Source of the DNA: Roseivirga sp. UBA6061
GTDB taxonomy: Bacteria > Bacteroidota > Bacteroidia > Cytophagales > Cyclobacteriaceae
NCBI GenBank assembly: GCA_002427745.1
Contig: DIYF01000010.1
Span: 101,171 to 165,170 of the forward strand
Direction of reading: 5' to 3'
Length of the DNA: 64,000 nucleotides
Positions 1 to 7,448 of this stretch are shown here, one piece after another. Position 1 is the stretch's first letter, and each line of letters opens with the position of its first letter. A program made the position numbers and the translations under genes. Under the pieces are notes generated by a model. It saw only the letters and a program-made list of their open reading frames with translations, did no database searches and was not told the DNA's origin.

Positions 1-573
1 GAATACGATTTTATCACCCTGCTGCGAAACAGTGGCCTCTGCATCGTAACCCTCCTCATCGGTCAGCTGCGCTAAGATGTTGCCATCCAGGTCAGCCGTG
101 AAAATATCGAAGCTGGGGTAGATGGGCCATACGTATTTACCATCAGCCCTTCTTTCGGGAACAGGCGGGCAGTTCTCATCTGCCAGGTGAGTTGAGCCAT
201 ATACGATAGTTTTATTACCCGGCAGAAAGTAAGAGCAGGTAGTACGTCCCATGCCGGTACTTACCAGGGCGGGTTTATTATTCTTCAGGTCATCGTTGCG
301 CCAGTCCGTAACATAAATCTGATCGCAATTCGCTCCCCACTTATTATAATCTGATTGAAACACCAGGAGCTTATCGTCAAAGCTCCAGTAAGCCTCGGCA
401 TTGTTACCGCCAAAGGTGATCTGTTTGATATTCTTAAGATACTTGCGCTCTAAAGGGCTCAAAAGCTCCTCGTCCAGGTTACTTACCTCAGAAACCTGCT
501 CCTTTTCCTTCTTTTCAGCTCCACAAGAGCATATTAAAATGGTCAATAGCAGCAGTATGGCTTTGGAACGCAT
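1..573 (-). CDS. PD40/TolB-like beta-propeller lipoprotein, 3' part missing
   Basis: This gene starts at 573 on the minus strand and runs off the left edge, so about 190 N-terminal residues are visible. The N-terminus is a lipoprotein signal: a basic start, a leucine-rich core and the lipobox-like LICSC, with the cysteine near residue 17. After an acidic linker come segments of the WD40-like PD40 type (KQITFGGNNAEAYWSFDD followed by LLVFQSD; later FDIFTADLDG and QLTDEEGYDAEATVS), as in TolB-like propellers. Such lipoproteins bind or sense partners in the envelope, and the exact role of this one is unknown. It is divergent from the M28 peptidase gene, with about 66 bases between the two starts. 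Confidence 0.75.
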   Translation of the reverse strand, partial: MRSKAILLLLTILICSCGAEKKEKEQVSEVSNLDEELLSPLERKYLKNIKQITFGGNNAEAYWSFDDKLLVFQSDYNKWGANCDQIYVTDWRNDDLKNNKPALVSTGMGRTTCSYFLPGNKTIVYGSTHLADENCPPVPERRADGKYVWPIYPSFDIFTADLDGNILAQLTDEEGYDAEATVSQQGDKIVF

Positions 574-613
574 AGTATTAAGGTTTGATAATGGCGCGAA
601 GATAATCATTAAT

Positions 614-621
614 TATCTTTG
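614..621 (+). promoter_or_regulatory. TAnnTTTG -7 element of the M28 peptidase promoter
   Basis: TATCTTTG at this position fits the Bacteroidota -7 consensus TAnnTTTG exactly. No clear TTG lies 19-20 bases upstream, so the -33 part is weak. Transcription would begin near 628, which leaves a leader of about 12 bases before the ATG at 640 and argues against the in-frame TTG at 619 as a start. Confidence 0.5.
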
Positions 622-639
622 ACCGAAAACCCGAAGCCC

Positions 640-1875
640 ATGTATAAAGCATCCGTTCTCCTCATTGTGCTGGCCCTTTTTGCCACAGCCTGTACCGATT
701 TTACTACTGACCGGGATATACTCGCATCGCTCAAGGCAGATGTTGGCTACCTGGCCGATGACAAACTCGAAGGAAGAGCCATAGGCACCGAAGGAGAGAG
801 GCTGGCCTCAGAATACATTGCCGCAGCTTTTGAGCGCATAGGCCTCGAGCCTAAAGGTACGGATGGTTACTTTCAGCCTTTCACCGTAAAGAAGGCCACC
901 AACCCGCATGAGCAGGCGGTAATTGGTACCGATGGCGAAGGTGTTACCGGCAGAAATGTAGCAGGCTATATCGATAATGGTGCTGCCAGTACGGTTGTGC
1001 TGGGAGCCCACTATGACCACCTGGGCTATGGCAGCGAGGGCTCGCTGCACAGAGGGGAGAAGGCTATTCACAATGGTGCCGATGACAATGCCAGCGGCAC
1101 AGCGGTGATCATTCAGATGGCAGCCCTGCTCAAAGAGAAGAGCGATAACTTCAATTACCTCTTCCTGGCCTTTAGCGGAGAAGAAAACGGCCTTTGGGGA
1201 TCGAATTACTTTTCTAAAAATGCCACCGTAGACCTGGCGACTGTGAACTATATGATCAACCTGGACATGGTAGGGCGCCTGAATGAAGAAAGTACCCTGG
1301 CCATAAACGGGGTAGGTACCAGTCCGGTATGGACGGCCAAGCTGAATGCTGCCAATACAGACAGCCTTAAACTGGTTACCTCTGAGTCAGGAATCGGACC
1401 ATCAGACCATACCTCTTTCTATCTGCAGGACTTACCCGTGCTGCATATGTTTACCGGCCAGCACAGCGACTACCACCGGCCTACTGATGATGCCGATAAG
1501 CTCAACTATGAGGGAATGGTGCGCATTGTACGTTTTATCGAAAGACTGGTAGAAGAGCTGGACTCAGAAGAGAAGCTGGCCTTTACCAAAACCAAAGAAG
1601 AGTCAGGAAATTCTCCGCGCTTTTCTGTTTCTCTGGGAGTGGTGCCCGATTACCTGTATGATGGTAAAGGCATGCGTATTGACGGAGTTACCGAAGGTAA
1701 GCCTGCACAATCTGCCGGTTTGGAAAAAGGCGACATCGTGGTAAAACTGGGAGACTCTACCGTGGTGGACATGATGAGCTATATGCGTGCCCTCAGCGGT
1801 TTTAAATCGGGAGATCAGACGGTGGTGGAATATAAGCGTGGAGAAGAACTGAAAGCCGCGCAGGTTAAGTTCTAA
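640..1875 (+). CDS. Secreted M28 family zinc peptidase with C-terminal PDZ domain (lipoprotein)
   Basis: A 411-residue exported metallopeptidase, probably an aminopeptidase. The start at 640 gives a good lipoprotein signal ending in LFATAC; the in-frame TTG 21 bases upstream would lie before the predicted transcript start. Metal-site motifs of M28 appear in order: AHYDHLG near residue 123, GADDNASG near 146 (bridging Asp), FSGEENGLWGS near 179 (catalytic and ligand Glu), INLDMVGR near 206 and the late His in QHSDYH. A protease-associated-type insert precedes the catalytic part. A PDZ-like domain follows (LGVVPDYLYDGKGMRIDG, then GLEKGDIVVKLGD), a common Bacteroidota arrangement. It should act on peptides at the cell surface or in the periplasm. 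Confidence 0.92.
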   Translation: MYKASVLLIVLALFATACTDFTTDRDILASLKADVGYLADDKLEGRAIGTEGERLASEYIAAAFERIGLEPKGTDGYFQPFTVKKATNPHEQAVIGTDGEGVTGRNVAGYIDNGAASTVVLGAHYDHLGYGSEGSLHRGEKAIHNGADDNASGTAVIIQMAALLKEKSDNFNYLFLAFSGEENGLWGSNYFSKNATVDLATVNYMINLDMVGRLNEESTLAINGVGTSPVWTAKLNAANTDSLKLVTSESGIGPSDHTSFYLQDLPVLHMFTGQHSDYHRPTDDADKLNYEGMVRIVRFIERLVEELDSEEKLAFTKTKEESGNSPRFSVSLGVVPDYLYDGKGMRIDGVTEGKPAQSAGLEKGDIVVKLGDSTVVDMMSYMRALSGFKSGDQTVVEYKRGEELKAAQVKF

Positions 1876-1898
1876 ACGCTTTACTTGATACAGTACTG

Positions 1899-2216
1899 AT
1901 GATTTTAGTCCGAACCCTCATTTCATTTCTTAAAGACCCTGAATACAGAGGTCTCCTTTTTGCCTCGGCAGGCATCGTAGCAATTGGCACCGTGGTATAT
2001 CATTACCTGGAAGGGTGGAGCTGGCTGGACTCTCTGTACTTTTCAACCATTACGCTGACTACCATTGGCTTTGGTGATTTTGCACCTCAGACCGATGCCG
2101 GTAAGCTCTTTACGATCGTCTACATCGTAGTGGGTATTGGCATGATACTCGCCTTTATCAATACAGTATACCTGCACTTCAAAGATTTCCGCGAGAAGGA
2201 AGAACAAGGGAAATAA
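1899..2216 (+). CDS. Two-helix potassium channel
   Basis: A 105-residue protein with one transmembrane helix at about 19-36, a pore loop and a second helix at about 70-92. The selectivity filter TTIGFGD (54-60) is the K+ channel signature of the Ion_trans_2 (KcsA-like) family. There is no RCK/TrkA-N domain, so the charged tail after the second helix (HFKDFREKEEQ) is the only cytoplasmic part. It follows the peptidase gene by 23 bases and may share its transcript, although no functional link is evident. It would assemble as a tetramer in the inner membrane. Confidence 0.88.
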   Translation: MILVRTLISFLKDPEYRGLLFASAGIVAIGTVVYHYLEGWSWLDSLYFSTITLTTIGFGDFAPQTDAGKLFTIVYIVVGIGMILAFINTVYLHFKDFREKEEQGK

Positions 2217-2268
2217 GCCCGTTTTCAAGCGAATCGAAAAAAATTCTCAAAGCTTTGAACTTATTTCT

Positions 2269-2282
2269 GGAATGATCGTTCT
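2269..2282. promoter_or_regulatory. Candidate TetR operator copy 1
   Basis: GGAATGATCGTTCT is a near-perfect inverted repeat (AGAAC-GATC-ATTCC on the other strand) lying 47 bases before the SDR start. A second copy starts 34 bases further on, and an 11/14 match precedes the TetR gene. Repetition of the same dyad around a TetR gene suggests the regulator's own site; this is inference. Confidence 0.5.
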
Positions 2283-2302
2283 GTAATTATCAAATCAATT
2301 TT

Positions 2303-2316
2303 GGAACAATCATTCT
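2303..2316. promoter_or_regulatory. Candidate TetR operator copy 2
   Basis: GGAACAATCATTCT repeats the dyad at 2269 with three changes. It directly follows CAATTTTG (2296-2303), a 7/8 match to the Bacteroidota -7 element, so a repressor bound here would cover the transcription start of the SDR gene. Confidence 0.5.
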
Positions 2317-2328
2317 ATTATTAAAGAC

Positions 2329-3081
2329 ATGGGAAAATTAGATAACAAAGTAGCCGTAATTACGGGAGGTAGTACAGGTATCGGACTGGCCTCAGCCAAG
2401 ACATTCATTGCTGAAGGCGCCAAAGTGGTTATTACCGGAAGAACAAAAGAAACCCTGGACGCTGCGGTTGCTGAAGTTAACAACAGTAATCTCACTGCTA
2501 TCCAGTCAGACACCTCAAAGCTGGATGAAATTCAGGCACTGGCCGATCAGGTAAAAGAGCAATTTGGTACTATCGACATTCTGTTTGCCAATGCAGGTAT
2601 TGCCTGGTTTGCACCGGTAGATCAGGTAGACGAGGCATTTTTTGATGCCCACTTCAACACTAACGTAAAAGGACTCTTTTTCACCATCCAGAAGCTTTTA
2701 CCCATCTTCAATGACAACGGATCTATCGTGTTGAACGCTTCTGCCGTAGTACACAAAGGTTTTGAAAACGGTTCTGTTTACTCAGCCACTAAAGGGGCTG
2801 TGAGAAACTTTGCCAGAACCCTTTCTACTGATCTGGCCCCAAGAGGAATCCGCGTGAATGTTGTGAGCCCCGGCCCGATCGAAACACCGATTTATAGCAA
2901 AATGGGCATGACAGAAGAGCAACTCAAAGGTATGGCGGAAGGCTTTGCTGCCCTGGTACCAATGAAGCGATTTGGTAGCTCAGATGAAGTAGCCAAAGCA
3001 GTGCTCTTCCTGGCATCAGACGATTCGTCTTATGTGCTGGGCGAAGAGATTCTGGTAGATGGCGGTATTGCCACTATCTGA
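2329..3081 (+). CDS. SDR family NAD(P)-dependent oxidoreductase
   Basis: A 250-residue classical short-chain dehydrogenase/reductase. The nucleotide-binding TGGSTGIG is at residues 12-19, the structural NAG at 88-90, and the catalytic set is Ser138, Tyr151 and Lys155 in YSATK. The C-terminus ends with the usual GEEILVDGG. The length is standard and the ATG sits just after two putative operators. The likely substrate is a small alcohol, ketone or quinone, but family membership does not fix it. The TetR gene lies 110 bases downstream and probably represses this gene; such SDR-TetR pairs commonly respond to reactive or xenobiotic carbonyl compounds. Confidence 0.93.
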   Translation: MGKLDNKVAVITGGSTGIGLASAKTFIAEGAKVVITGRTKETLDAAVAEVNNSNLTAIQSDTSKLDEIQALADQVKEQFGTIDILFANAGIAWFAPVDQVDEAFFDAHFNTNVKGLFFTIQKLLPIFNDNGSIVLNASAVVHKGFENGSVYSATKGAVRNFARTLSTDLAPRGIRVNVVSPGPIETPIYSKMGMTEEQLKGMAEGFAALVPMKRFGSSDEVAKAVLFLASDDSSYVLGEEILVDGGIATI

Positions 3082-3096
3082 TGATTTGATCGTCTC

Positions 3097-3110
3097 AGAA
3101 CGATCAGTTA
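3097..3110. promoter_or_regulatory. Partial third copy of the TetR operator dyad
   Basis: AGAACGATCAGTTA matches 11 of 14 positions of the complement of the copy at 2269. One half-site (AGAACGATCA) is intact and the other is degraded. Its position between the SDR stop and the TetR start fits autoregulation, with lower affinity expected. Confidence 0.35.
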
Positions 3111-3126
3111 GATTTATTGTGTGAAA

Positions 3127-3165
3127 AATCAGAAGGCCTTTGCTCAATCAGCGGGCCTTTTGATT
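3127..3165 (+). terminator. Hairpin between SDR and TetR genes
   Basis: AATCAGAAGGCC at 3127-3138 pairs with GGCCTTTTGATT at 3154-3165 (12 bp, one G-U pair, 15-base loop). The 3' arm holds a short T run but no long tail follows. It may be a weak terminator or attenuator that lowers read-through from the SDR gene into the regulator. Confidence 0.5.
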
Positions 3166-3191
3166 ATCAATTATCCGGTAAGGATCAGGAG

Positions 3192-3773
3192 ATGGCCAGG
3201 AAGAAAAACTTTGATGAAACAGAAGTGCTCAAAAAAGCATTGATGCTTTTTTGGGATCAGGGTTATCATGCCACCTCCATTCAGGACCTGGTAGATCACC
3301 TGGGCATTAATCGCGCCAGCATTTACGATACCTGGGGCGATAAGCACGGCCTTTACCTGGAGACCCTGAAGCACTACCGCAAATTCACCTCCTCTCATCT
3401 GCTGGAAAAGCTGCGGTCAGATAAGTCTGCCAGAGAAATTGTAAGAGATTTTCTCTACGACATCGTTGATGATTCTGTACAGGACGATCGCAAAAAGGGC
3501 TGCTACCTGTCTAACTCCGCCACAGAGCTGGGCAATTGTGACCAGAGGGTGCAGCAGATGTTCAGTGAGAACCGGGTCAAGATGGAAGCCGTGCTAAATG
3601 AGCTGATCAAAGAAGGGCAGGAGCAGGGAGAGTTTTCAAACAAGCACAGCAGCGAATCCTACGCACGCTTTGTTTTCAATACGGCTGGTGGCCTCAGGAT
3701 ACTCGCCAAGGGAACGATTTCCGAGAAAGAAATGAATGAGGTTGTAGATGTTGCCCTTTCCGCCTTAGTTTGA
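3192..3773 (+). CDS. TetR/AcrR family transcriptional regulator
   Basis: A 193-residue repressor. The start at 3192 is preceded by AGGATCAGGAG, a good ribosome binding site; an in-frame TTG 75 bases upstream would run through the hairpin at 3127-3165 and is rejected. The N-terminal helix-turn-helix is plain: TSIQDLVDHLGINRASIYDTWGDK, of which the recognition part is GINRASIYDTW, followed by LYLETLKHY. The rest is an all-helical ligand and dimer domain containing KKGCYLSNSATELG, typical of the group that includes YxaF/LmrA-like and AcrR-like regulators. It probably controls the SDR upstream and the flavoprotein that follows after 31 bases. Confidence 0.92.
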   Translation: MARKKNFDETEVLKKALMLFWDQGYHATSIQDLVDHLGINRASIYDTWGDKHGLYLETLKHYRKFTSSHLLEKLRSDKSAREIVRDFLYDIVDDSVQDDRKKGCYLSNSATELGNCDQRVQQMFSENRVKMEAVLNELIKEGQEQGEFSNKHSSESYARFVFNTAGGLRILAKGTISEKEMNEVVDVALSALV

Positions 3774-3804
3774 ACTTTCAAAAGTTCAGATAGGTTAAGT
3801 GGCT

Positions 3805-4785
3805 ATGCAGACAAAATACGATCTGGTTATTATCGGGGGAGGCCCTATCGGCATGAATTGCGGTATTGAAGCGAAGAAGGCCGGTCTTGATTATATCATA
3901 CTCGAAAAAGGAGTTTTAGTAAACTCCCTGTATAATTTCCCCACCAATATGACCTTTTTCTCCACCTCCAATCTGCTGGAGATCGGGGATGTGCCTTTCA
4001 TTGCGCATAGCGACAAACCAACGCGTAAAGAATCACTCGAATACTTCAGGCGAGTCCAGGAAAGCTGGGACCTGAACATTAAGCTTTATACGGAGGTAAA
4101 GTCGATGAAGGCCGATGCAGAAGGGTTGTATCAGATTGAGACAGGCAAGGGTGAATTTACCGCCAAGTCTGTTGTGGTATCTACCGGGTTTTATGATACT
4201 CCCAGAAAGCTCAATATTCCGGGTGAAGAGCTTCCTAAGGTCAAGCACTTTTATGATGACCCTCATCCTTATGTAGATCAGAAGGTACTGGTGATCGGGG
4301 CTGCTAATTCTGCCTGTGATGTAGCGCTGGAGACCTACTATAAGGGGGCTGAAGTAACCATGGCCATTCGCGAGCCGGAGATTTATCCTAAAGTGAAATA
4401 CTGGATCAGACCCAATATCGAAAACCGTATTAAGAACGGAGAGATCACGGCACATTTCAATACTACGGTAAAAGAGATTCGCGAATGCGAGGTAGTACTC
4501 AATACCCCTGAGGGTGAGCTGACACTGGAAAACGACTTTGTGCTGGCCATGACCGGCTATAAGCCCAACTATGAGCTGTTTGAAGCATTAGGACTGCCTA
4601 TATCAGATGATGAGGACAAAAAGCCGATCCATGATCTGGAGACGCTCGAAACCTCCCTGCCTAATGTTTATGTAGCGGGTGTGATTAACGCGGGCCTGCA
4701 GACCAGCAAGCTCTTTATCGAGAATACGCGCGTGCATTCCGGTATGATTATCAGAGCCATTCAGGCAAAGATGGTGACGGTTTAA
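3805..4785 (+). CDS. ypdA: YpdA-type flavoprotein, putative bacillithiol disulfide reductase
   Basis: A 326-residue pyridine nucleotide-disulfide oxidoreductase-like protein. The FAD site GGGPIGMNCG is at the N-terminus, a second dinucleotide site (VLVIGAANSACDVALE) is in the middle and the FAD-closing segment LPNVYVAGVIN is near the end. The pattern SLYNFPTNMTFFSTS is characteristic of the YpdA family, which reduces bacillithiol disulfide with NADPH in Firmicutes and occurs widely in Bacteroidota. It lacks the redox CxxC of thioredoxin reductases, as expected for YpdA. An ATG at 3805 was preferred to GTG at 3799 because of family length. It lies 31 bases after the TetR gene and is probably cotranscribed with it. 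Confidence 0.85.
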   Translation: MQTKYDLVIIGGGPIGMNCGIEAKKAGLDYIILEKGVLVNSLYNFPTNMTFFSTSNLLEIGDVPFIAHSDKPTRKESLEYFRRVQESWDLNIKLYTEVKSMKADAEGLYQIETGKGEFTAKSVVVSTGFYDTPRKLNIPGEELPKVKHFYDDPHPYVDQKVLVIGAANSACDVALETYYKGAEVTMAIREPEIYPKVKYWIRPNIENRIKNGEITAHFNTTVKEIRECEVVLNTPEGELTLENDFVLAMTGYKPNYELFEALGLPISDDEDKKPIHDLETLETSLPNVYVAGVINAGLQTSKLFIENTRVHSGMIIRAIQAKMVTV

Positions 4786-4813
4786 AGTTTGCAGGCGCTG
4801 AGGGGCCGAATGG

Positions 4814-5605
4814 TTAAGCAGTGCTCTTGCTGCGAAGTTCTATCACCAGTAGTATCAGTGCTGTCAGCCATAGCAATCCTACAAAAATGAGCGGGGTGGT
4901 CAGTCCGGCATTTGTGTTCCATACAGGTAAAAAGAAGTTCACAATATTGGCGCTGAAGTGAGCCAGCATCGCTACAAAAACGCTTCTGCCGCTCCATTGA
5001 TAGAGATAGCCAATGAGGATGGACGTGCCTGTAATGTAGGCGAAGAAGACCAGCACATTGAAGATATCCGATGGCCAGTTACCCATCAGAAAATCCATAC
5101 CATGCCAGCCTCCCCAGACAAGCCCTGTGAGCAGTGAGGCCAGAAAAACACCGGTTTTGCCCTGAAGTCTTTGCTGTAAAAAGCCTCTCCAGCCATATTC
5201 TTCGGTAAACCCGGGAAAGAGCAGAAGAAAGGGGGCCAGCAAAAGATTGGTGCCCAAATCAGGGTAGTCCGCTGTGGATGGCCGGAAACCATCATACGCA
5301 AAACGGACTAACATGGCTACCACACCCAAAATTGCGATGCTGAGGAGTGCTGTTCCATAATACTTGATTCGATCTTCTTTGAGGAAAGTACTTCTCCAAA
5401 GTTCTCTGACTCCGCTATCACCTTTTATCAGCCATGTGATGATCAGGGCAGAAGTAGTGGGCAAAAAAGCAAAAAGAACTTTGAGAGGTTGCAGACTTTC
5501 TTGTGGTGTCCCTGATAGCAGTAGGGGCCATAGCACTCCATGAACAGGTAACAACACCATCAATATGAAGCAGATAACAGGGTACTTTTTGATAAAGGAC
5601 TGCAT
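4814..5605 (-). CDS. CPBP family intramembrane metalloprotease
   Basis: A 263-residue multi-pass membrane protein of the CPBP (Rce1/Abi) family. The active-site motif is EEYGWRGFLQQRL with Glu135, Glu136 and Arg140; His168 stands in the WGGWHGMDF segment, and His216 and Asn220 in LAHFSANIVNF. All four conserved motifs are present, so activity is likely. About seven hydrophobic segments are seen. Family members process or protect membrane peptides, and no bacteriocin gene lies beside this one to suggest a substrate. It converges on the flavoprotein gene with 28 bases between the stops. Confidence 0.9.
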   Translation of the reverse strand: MQSFIKKYPVICFILMVLLPVHGVLWPLLLSGTPQESLQPLKVLFAFLPTTSALIITWLIKGDSGVRELWRSTFLKEDRIKYYGTALLSIAILGVVAMLVRFAYDGFRPSTADYPDLGTNLLLAPFLLLFPGFTEEYGWRGFLQQRLQGKTGVFLASLLTGLVWGGWHGMDFLMGNWPSDIFNVLVFFAYITGTSILIGYLYQWSGRSVFVAMLAHFSANIVNFFLPVWNTNAGLTTPLIFVGLLWLTALILLVIELRSKSTA

Positions 5606-5875
5606 TGTCCGGGTAAGATAGAGTTTTCAGCGGATTGCAGCTTTGGGCTGTTGCGGGTAAGCAGATGAGTGTGGTCAAATGGCTCAACCACGTTGTTAAT
5701 GCGGTTCAGGCCAAGTAAGACCAATTCCGGAATAACCGTCTCGGGTGTTATCCAGGGTTGGCCATGAGTTTTGCCCTGGCCCGGCTTGGATATAATTTTC
5801 AGCACTCAGGTGAGTAAAGCCTCGATTCATGGCCCAGTTTTTGGTTATAAACCGGCATCTTCAACATCCTGACTT
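5606..5875. other. Intergenic region between divergent genes, nothing assignable
   Basis: About 270 bases between the CPBP gene (minus) and the small membrane protein gene (plus). It must hold both promoters but no exact TAnnTTTG element was found on either strand. An open frame on the minus strand (5560-5805) overlaps the CPBP start, has no recognisable domain and was not accepted as a gene. Confidence 0.4.
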
Positions 5876-6169
5876 TTGAGCCTCAAACCATACTTCCTTT
5901 TCTATAAACAGGCCTGGCTGGTGTACCTGCTGGTCCATGGTGCTGCAGCTTACCTGGCACTTTCGGGCGATCTGGGCAAAGTTATTCACCTGTTGCTCTT
6001 CCTTAAATCGGGGCAGTACTTCTGTATTTACTATTTCTACAGGAAGTTTAATGCTGCTGGTCTGGTTATGTATATGAATATGGGAATCAGGCTCAGAAAC
6101 CTGTTTGCTTTTATCTACACCCTGGATATGCTACTGCTGGTCATTACTTTAACAATCATTAAACTATGA
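5876..6169 (+). CDS. Small three-helix membrane protein, partner of ABC ATPase
   Basis: A 97-residue hydrophobic protein of unknown family. Three membrane segments can be read: about residues 14-30, 36-54 and 74-94, with short polar loops between them. The start is a TTG; no ATG occurs before residue 65, and the frame is supported because its stop overlaps the start of the ATPase gene by four bases (ATGA), a sign of translational coupling. It is too small to be a conventional ABC permease alone, but may oligomerise or anchor the ATPase. The function is unknown. Confidence 0.65.
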   Translation: MSLKPYFLFYKQAWLVYLLVHGAAAYLALSGDLGKVIHLLLFLKSGQYFCIYYFYRKFNAAGLVMYMNMGIRLRNLFAFIYTLDMLLLVITLTIIKL

Positions 6170-6822
6170 AGCTGGAAGTAGATAGCGTTTTCTACCAGGT
6201 ACCGGAAAAGGTGATCCTCTCAGATGTTCATCTTTCTCTGAGTGACAGCGAAGTGCTTGGTGTGCTGGGCAGAAATGGCTCGGGAAAATCCTCACTCTTC
6301 AAACTGATGTTTGGCCTGGCTAAGGCTGAATCTTTCCATCTTAGAATTGACGGAGTAAAGCGGCATAACATTTACGATCAGGGGCTCCTTCAGTATCTGC
6401 CACAGACTGACTTTTTACCCGGAAGCTTTAAGCTCACACAGGCTATGAGCCTCTTTCGACTCAGTAACTCTACTCAAAGCCGAATCCTTGACATCATTCA
6501 GGAAGCGGGAACGCAACGTGTTTATGCATTATCAGGGGGTAACAGGAGATTGTTTGAGGCTTCGGTATTGCTCTTTTCAAAGTCTCCCTTCCTGATTTTA
6601 GATGAGCCATTTACCGGACTTACTCCCATTGTGGTGGAGCAACTGAGCGGGCTGATACGCGAGGCATCTGAGAGAAAGGGCATTATCATTACAGACCATC
6701 TGTATAAGTCCATCATGCCCATTTCTGACAGGCTGATGCTTATGACTGCGGGAGCACTGAGGCCTGTCAATGGTATTGAAGATCTGGAGGATGCCGGCTA
6801 CCTGGCTTTTAACAGCGACTAA
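6166..6822 (+). CDS. ABC transporter ATP-binding protein
   Basis: A 218-residue single nucleotide-binding domain. Walker A is GRNGSGKS at 35-42, the Q-loop is in YLPQTDF, the signature reads ALSGGNRR, Walker B plus the catalytic Glu is FLILDEPFTG and the switch His is in IITDHLYK. All catalytic elements are intact. It is fused to no permease; the only membrane protein beside it is the coupled 97-residue product upstream. The signature has Asn in place of the common Gln (SGGN), a minor deviation. The transported compound cannot be told from the sequence. Confidence 0.88.
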   Translation: MKLEVDSVFYQVPEKVILSDVHLSLSDSEVLGVLGRNGSGKSSLFKLMFGLAKAESFHLRIDGVKRHNIYDQGLLQYLPQTDFLPGSFKLTQAMSLFRLSNSTQSRILDIIQEAGTQRVYALSGGNRRLFEASVLLFSKSPFLILDEPFTGLTPIVVEQLSGLIREASERKGIIITDHLYKSIMPISDRLMLMTAGALRPVNGIEDLEDAGYLAFNSD

Positions 6823-6834
6823 TTCGACACCCGG

Positions 6835-7389
6835 TTATTTCCACTTGATATTGCAGCCAATGCTGGGGATTTGAGGAGCGCTGACTTCCCGGTTGTCCAG
6901 AATTTCGTCCAGTGCTGCTCTCAGGTCGCTGCCTGTAACAGGCAGTCCGTTCCCCGGTCTTGAGCTGTCCAACTGACCGCGGTAGGCACACTTCAAGTCT
7001 TTGTCAAATACATAAAAGTCCGGTGTGCAGGCAGCATCATAGGCCTTAGCCACTTCCTGGCTCTTATCATACAGGTAGGGGAAGCTGTAGCCCAGTTTTG
7101 CAGCTTCCTCTTTCATAAGTTCAGGACCATCCTGTGGGTAATTCTCTGCATCATTGGAGCTGATGGCGATAAAGGAAACTCCTTTGGCCTGATAGTCTTT
7201 GGCCAGTGCCACCAGTTGCTCATCCACATGTTTTACAAAAGGGCAGTGATTACAAATAAACATAATCAGGGTAGCCTTATCAGACTTCAGGTCCTGTAGC
7301 GAAACAGTTTTACCGGAAACGGTATCTGGCAGTGTAAAGTCGGGGGCTATAGTGCCCAGCGGAATCATATTGGAGGGAGTGCGTGCCAT
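6835..7389 (-). CDS. Thioredoxin-fold/redoxin family protein
   Basis: A 184-residue cytosolic redoxin (no signal peptide). It opens with APDFTLPDTVSGKTVSL as in AhpC/TSA proteins, and the active site is CNHCP at 46-50 within FICNHCPFVKH, a variant of CxxC that marks a distinct redoxin group found in cyanobacteria and Bacteroidota. The GVSFIAISSND and ACTPDFYVFD segments complete the fold (the latter includes the cis-Pro loop). The likely role is peroxide or thiol-disulfide chemistry, with the substrate unknown. It converges on the ABC ATPase gene and is divergent from the AT-rich cassette at 7449. Confidence 0.88.
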   Translation of the reverse strand: MARTPSNMIPLGTIAPDFTLPDTVSGKTVSLQDLKSDKATLIMFICNHCPFVKHVDEQLVALAKDYQAKGVSFIAISSNDAENYPQDGPELMKEEAAKLGYSFPYLYDKSQEVAKAYDAACTPDFYVFDKDLKCAYRGQLDSSRPGNGLPVTGSDLRAALDEILDNREVSAPQIPSIGCNIKWK

Positions 7390-7448
7390 TTATTGTTTTT
7401 TATAGTAAAAATTATGTAATTATAAGCTTGTTGTTTAAAAACATATTT

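Noticed and set aside
3117..3191. N-terminal extension of the TetR protein from a TTG
   Set aside because: It covers a 12-bp hairpin; the ATG at 3192 has a good ribosome binding site and gives the usual family length.
5560..5805. 81-codon minus-strand frame upstream of the CPBP gene
   Set aside because: Overlaps the CPBP start, has no recognisable motif and no ribosome binding site.
7383..7448. Longer start for the first cassette gene at 7383
   Set aside because: It would overlap the redoxin gene start and add a hydrophobic, AT-rich stretch that looks like untranslated leader; kept only as an alternative.
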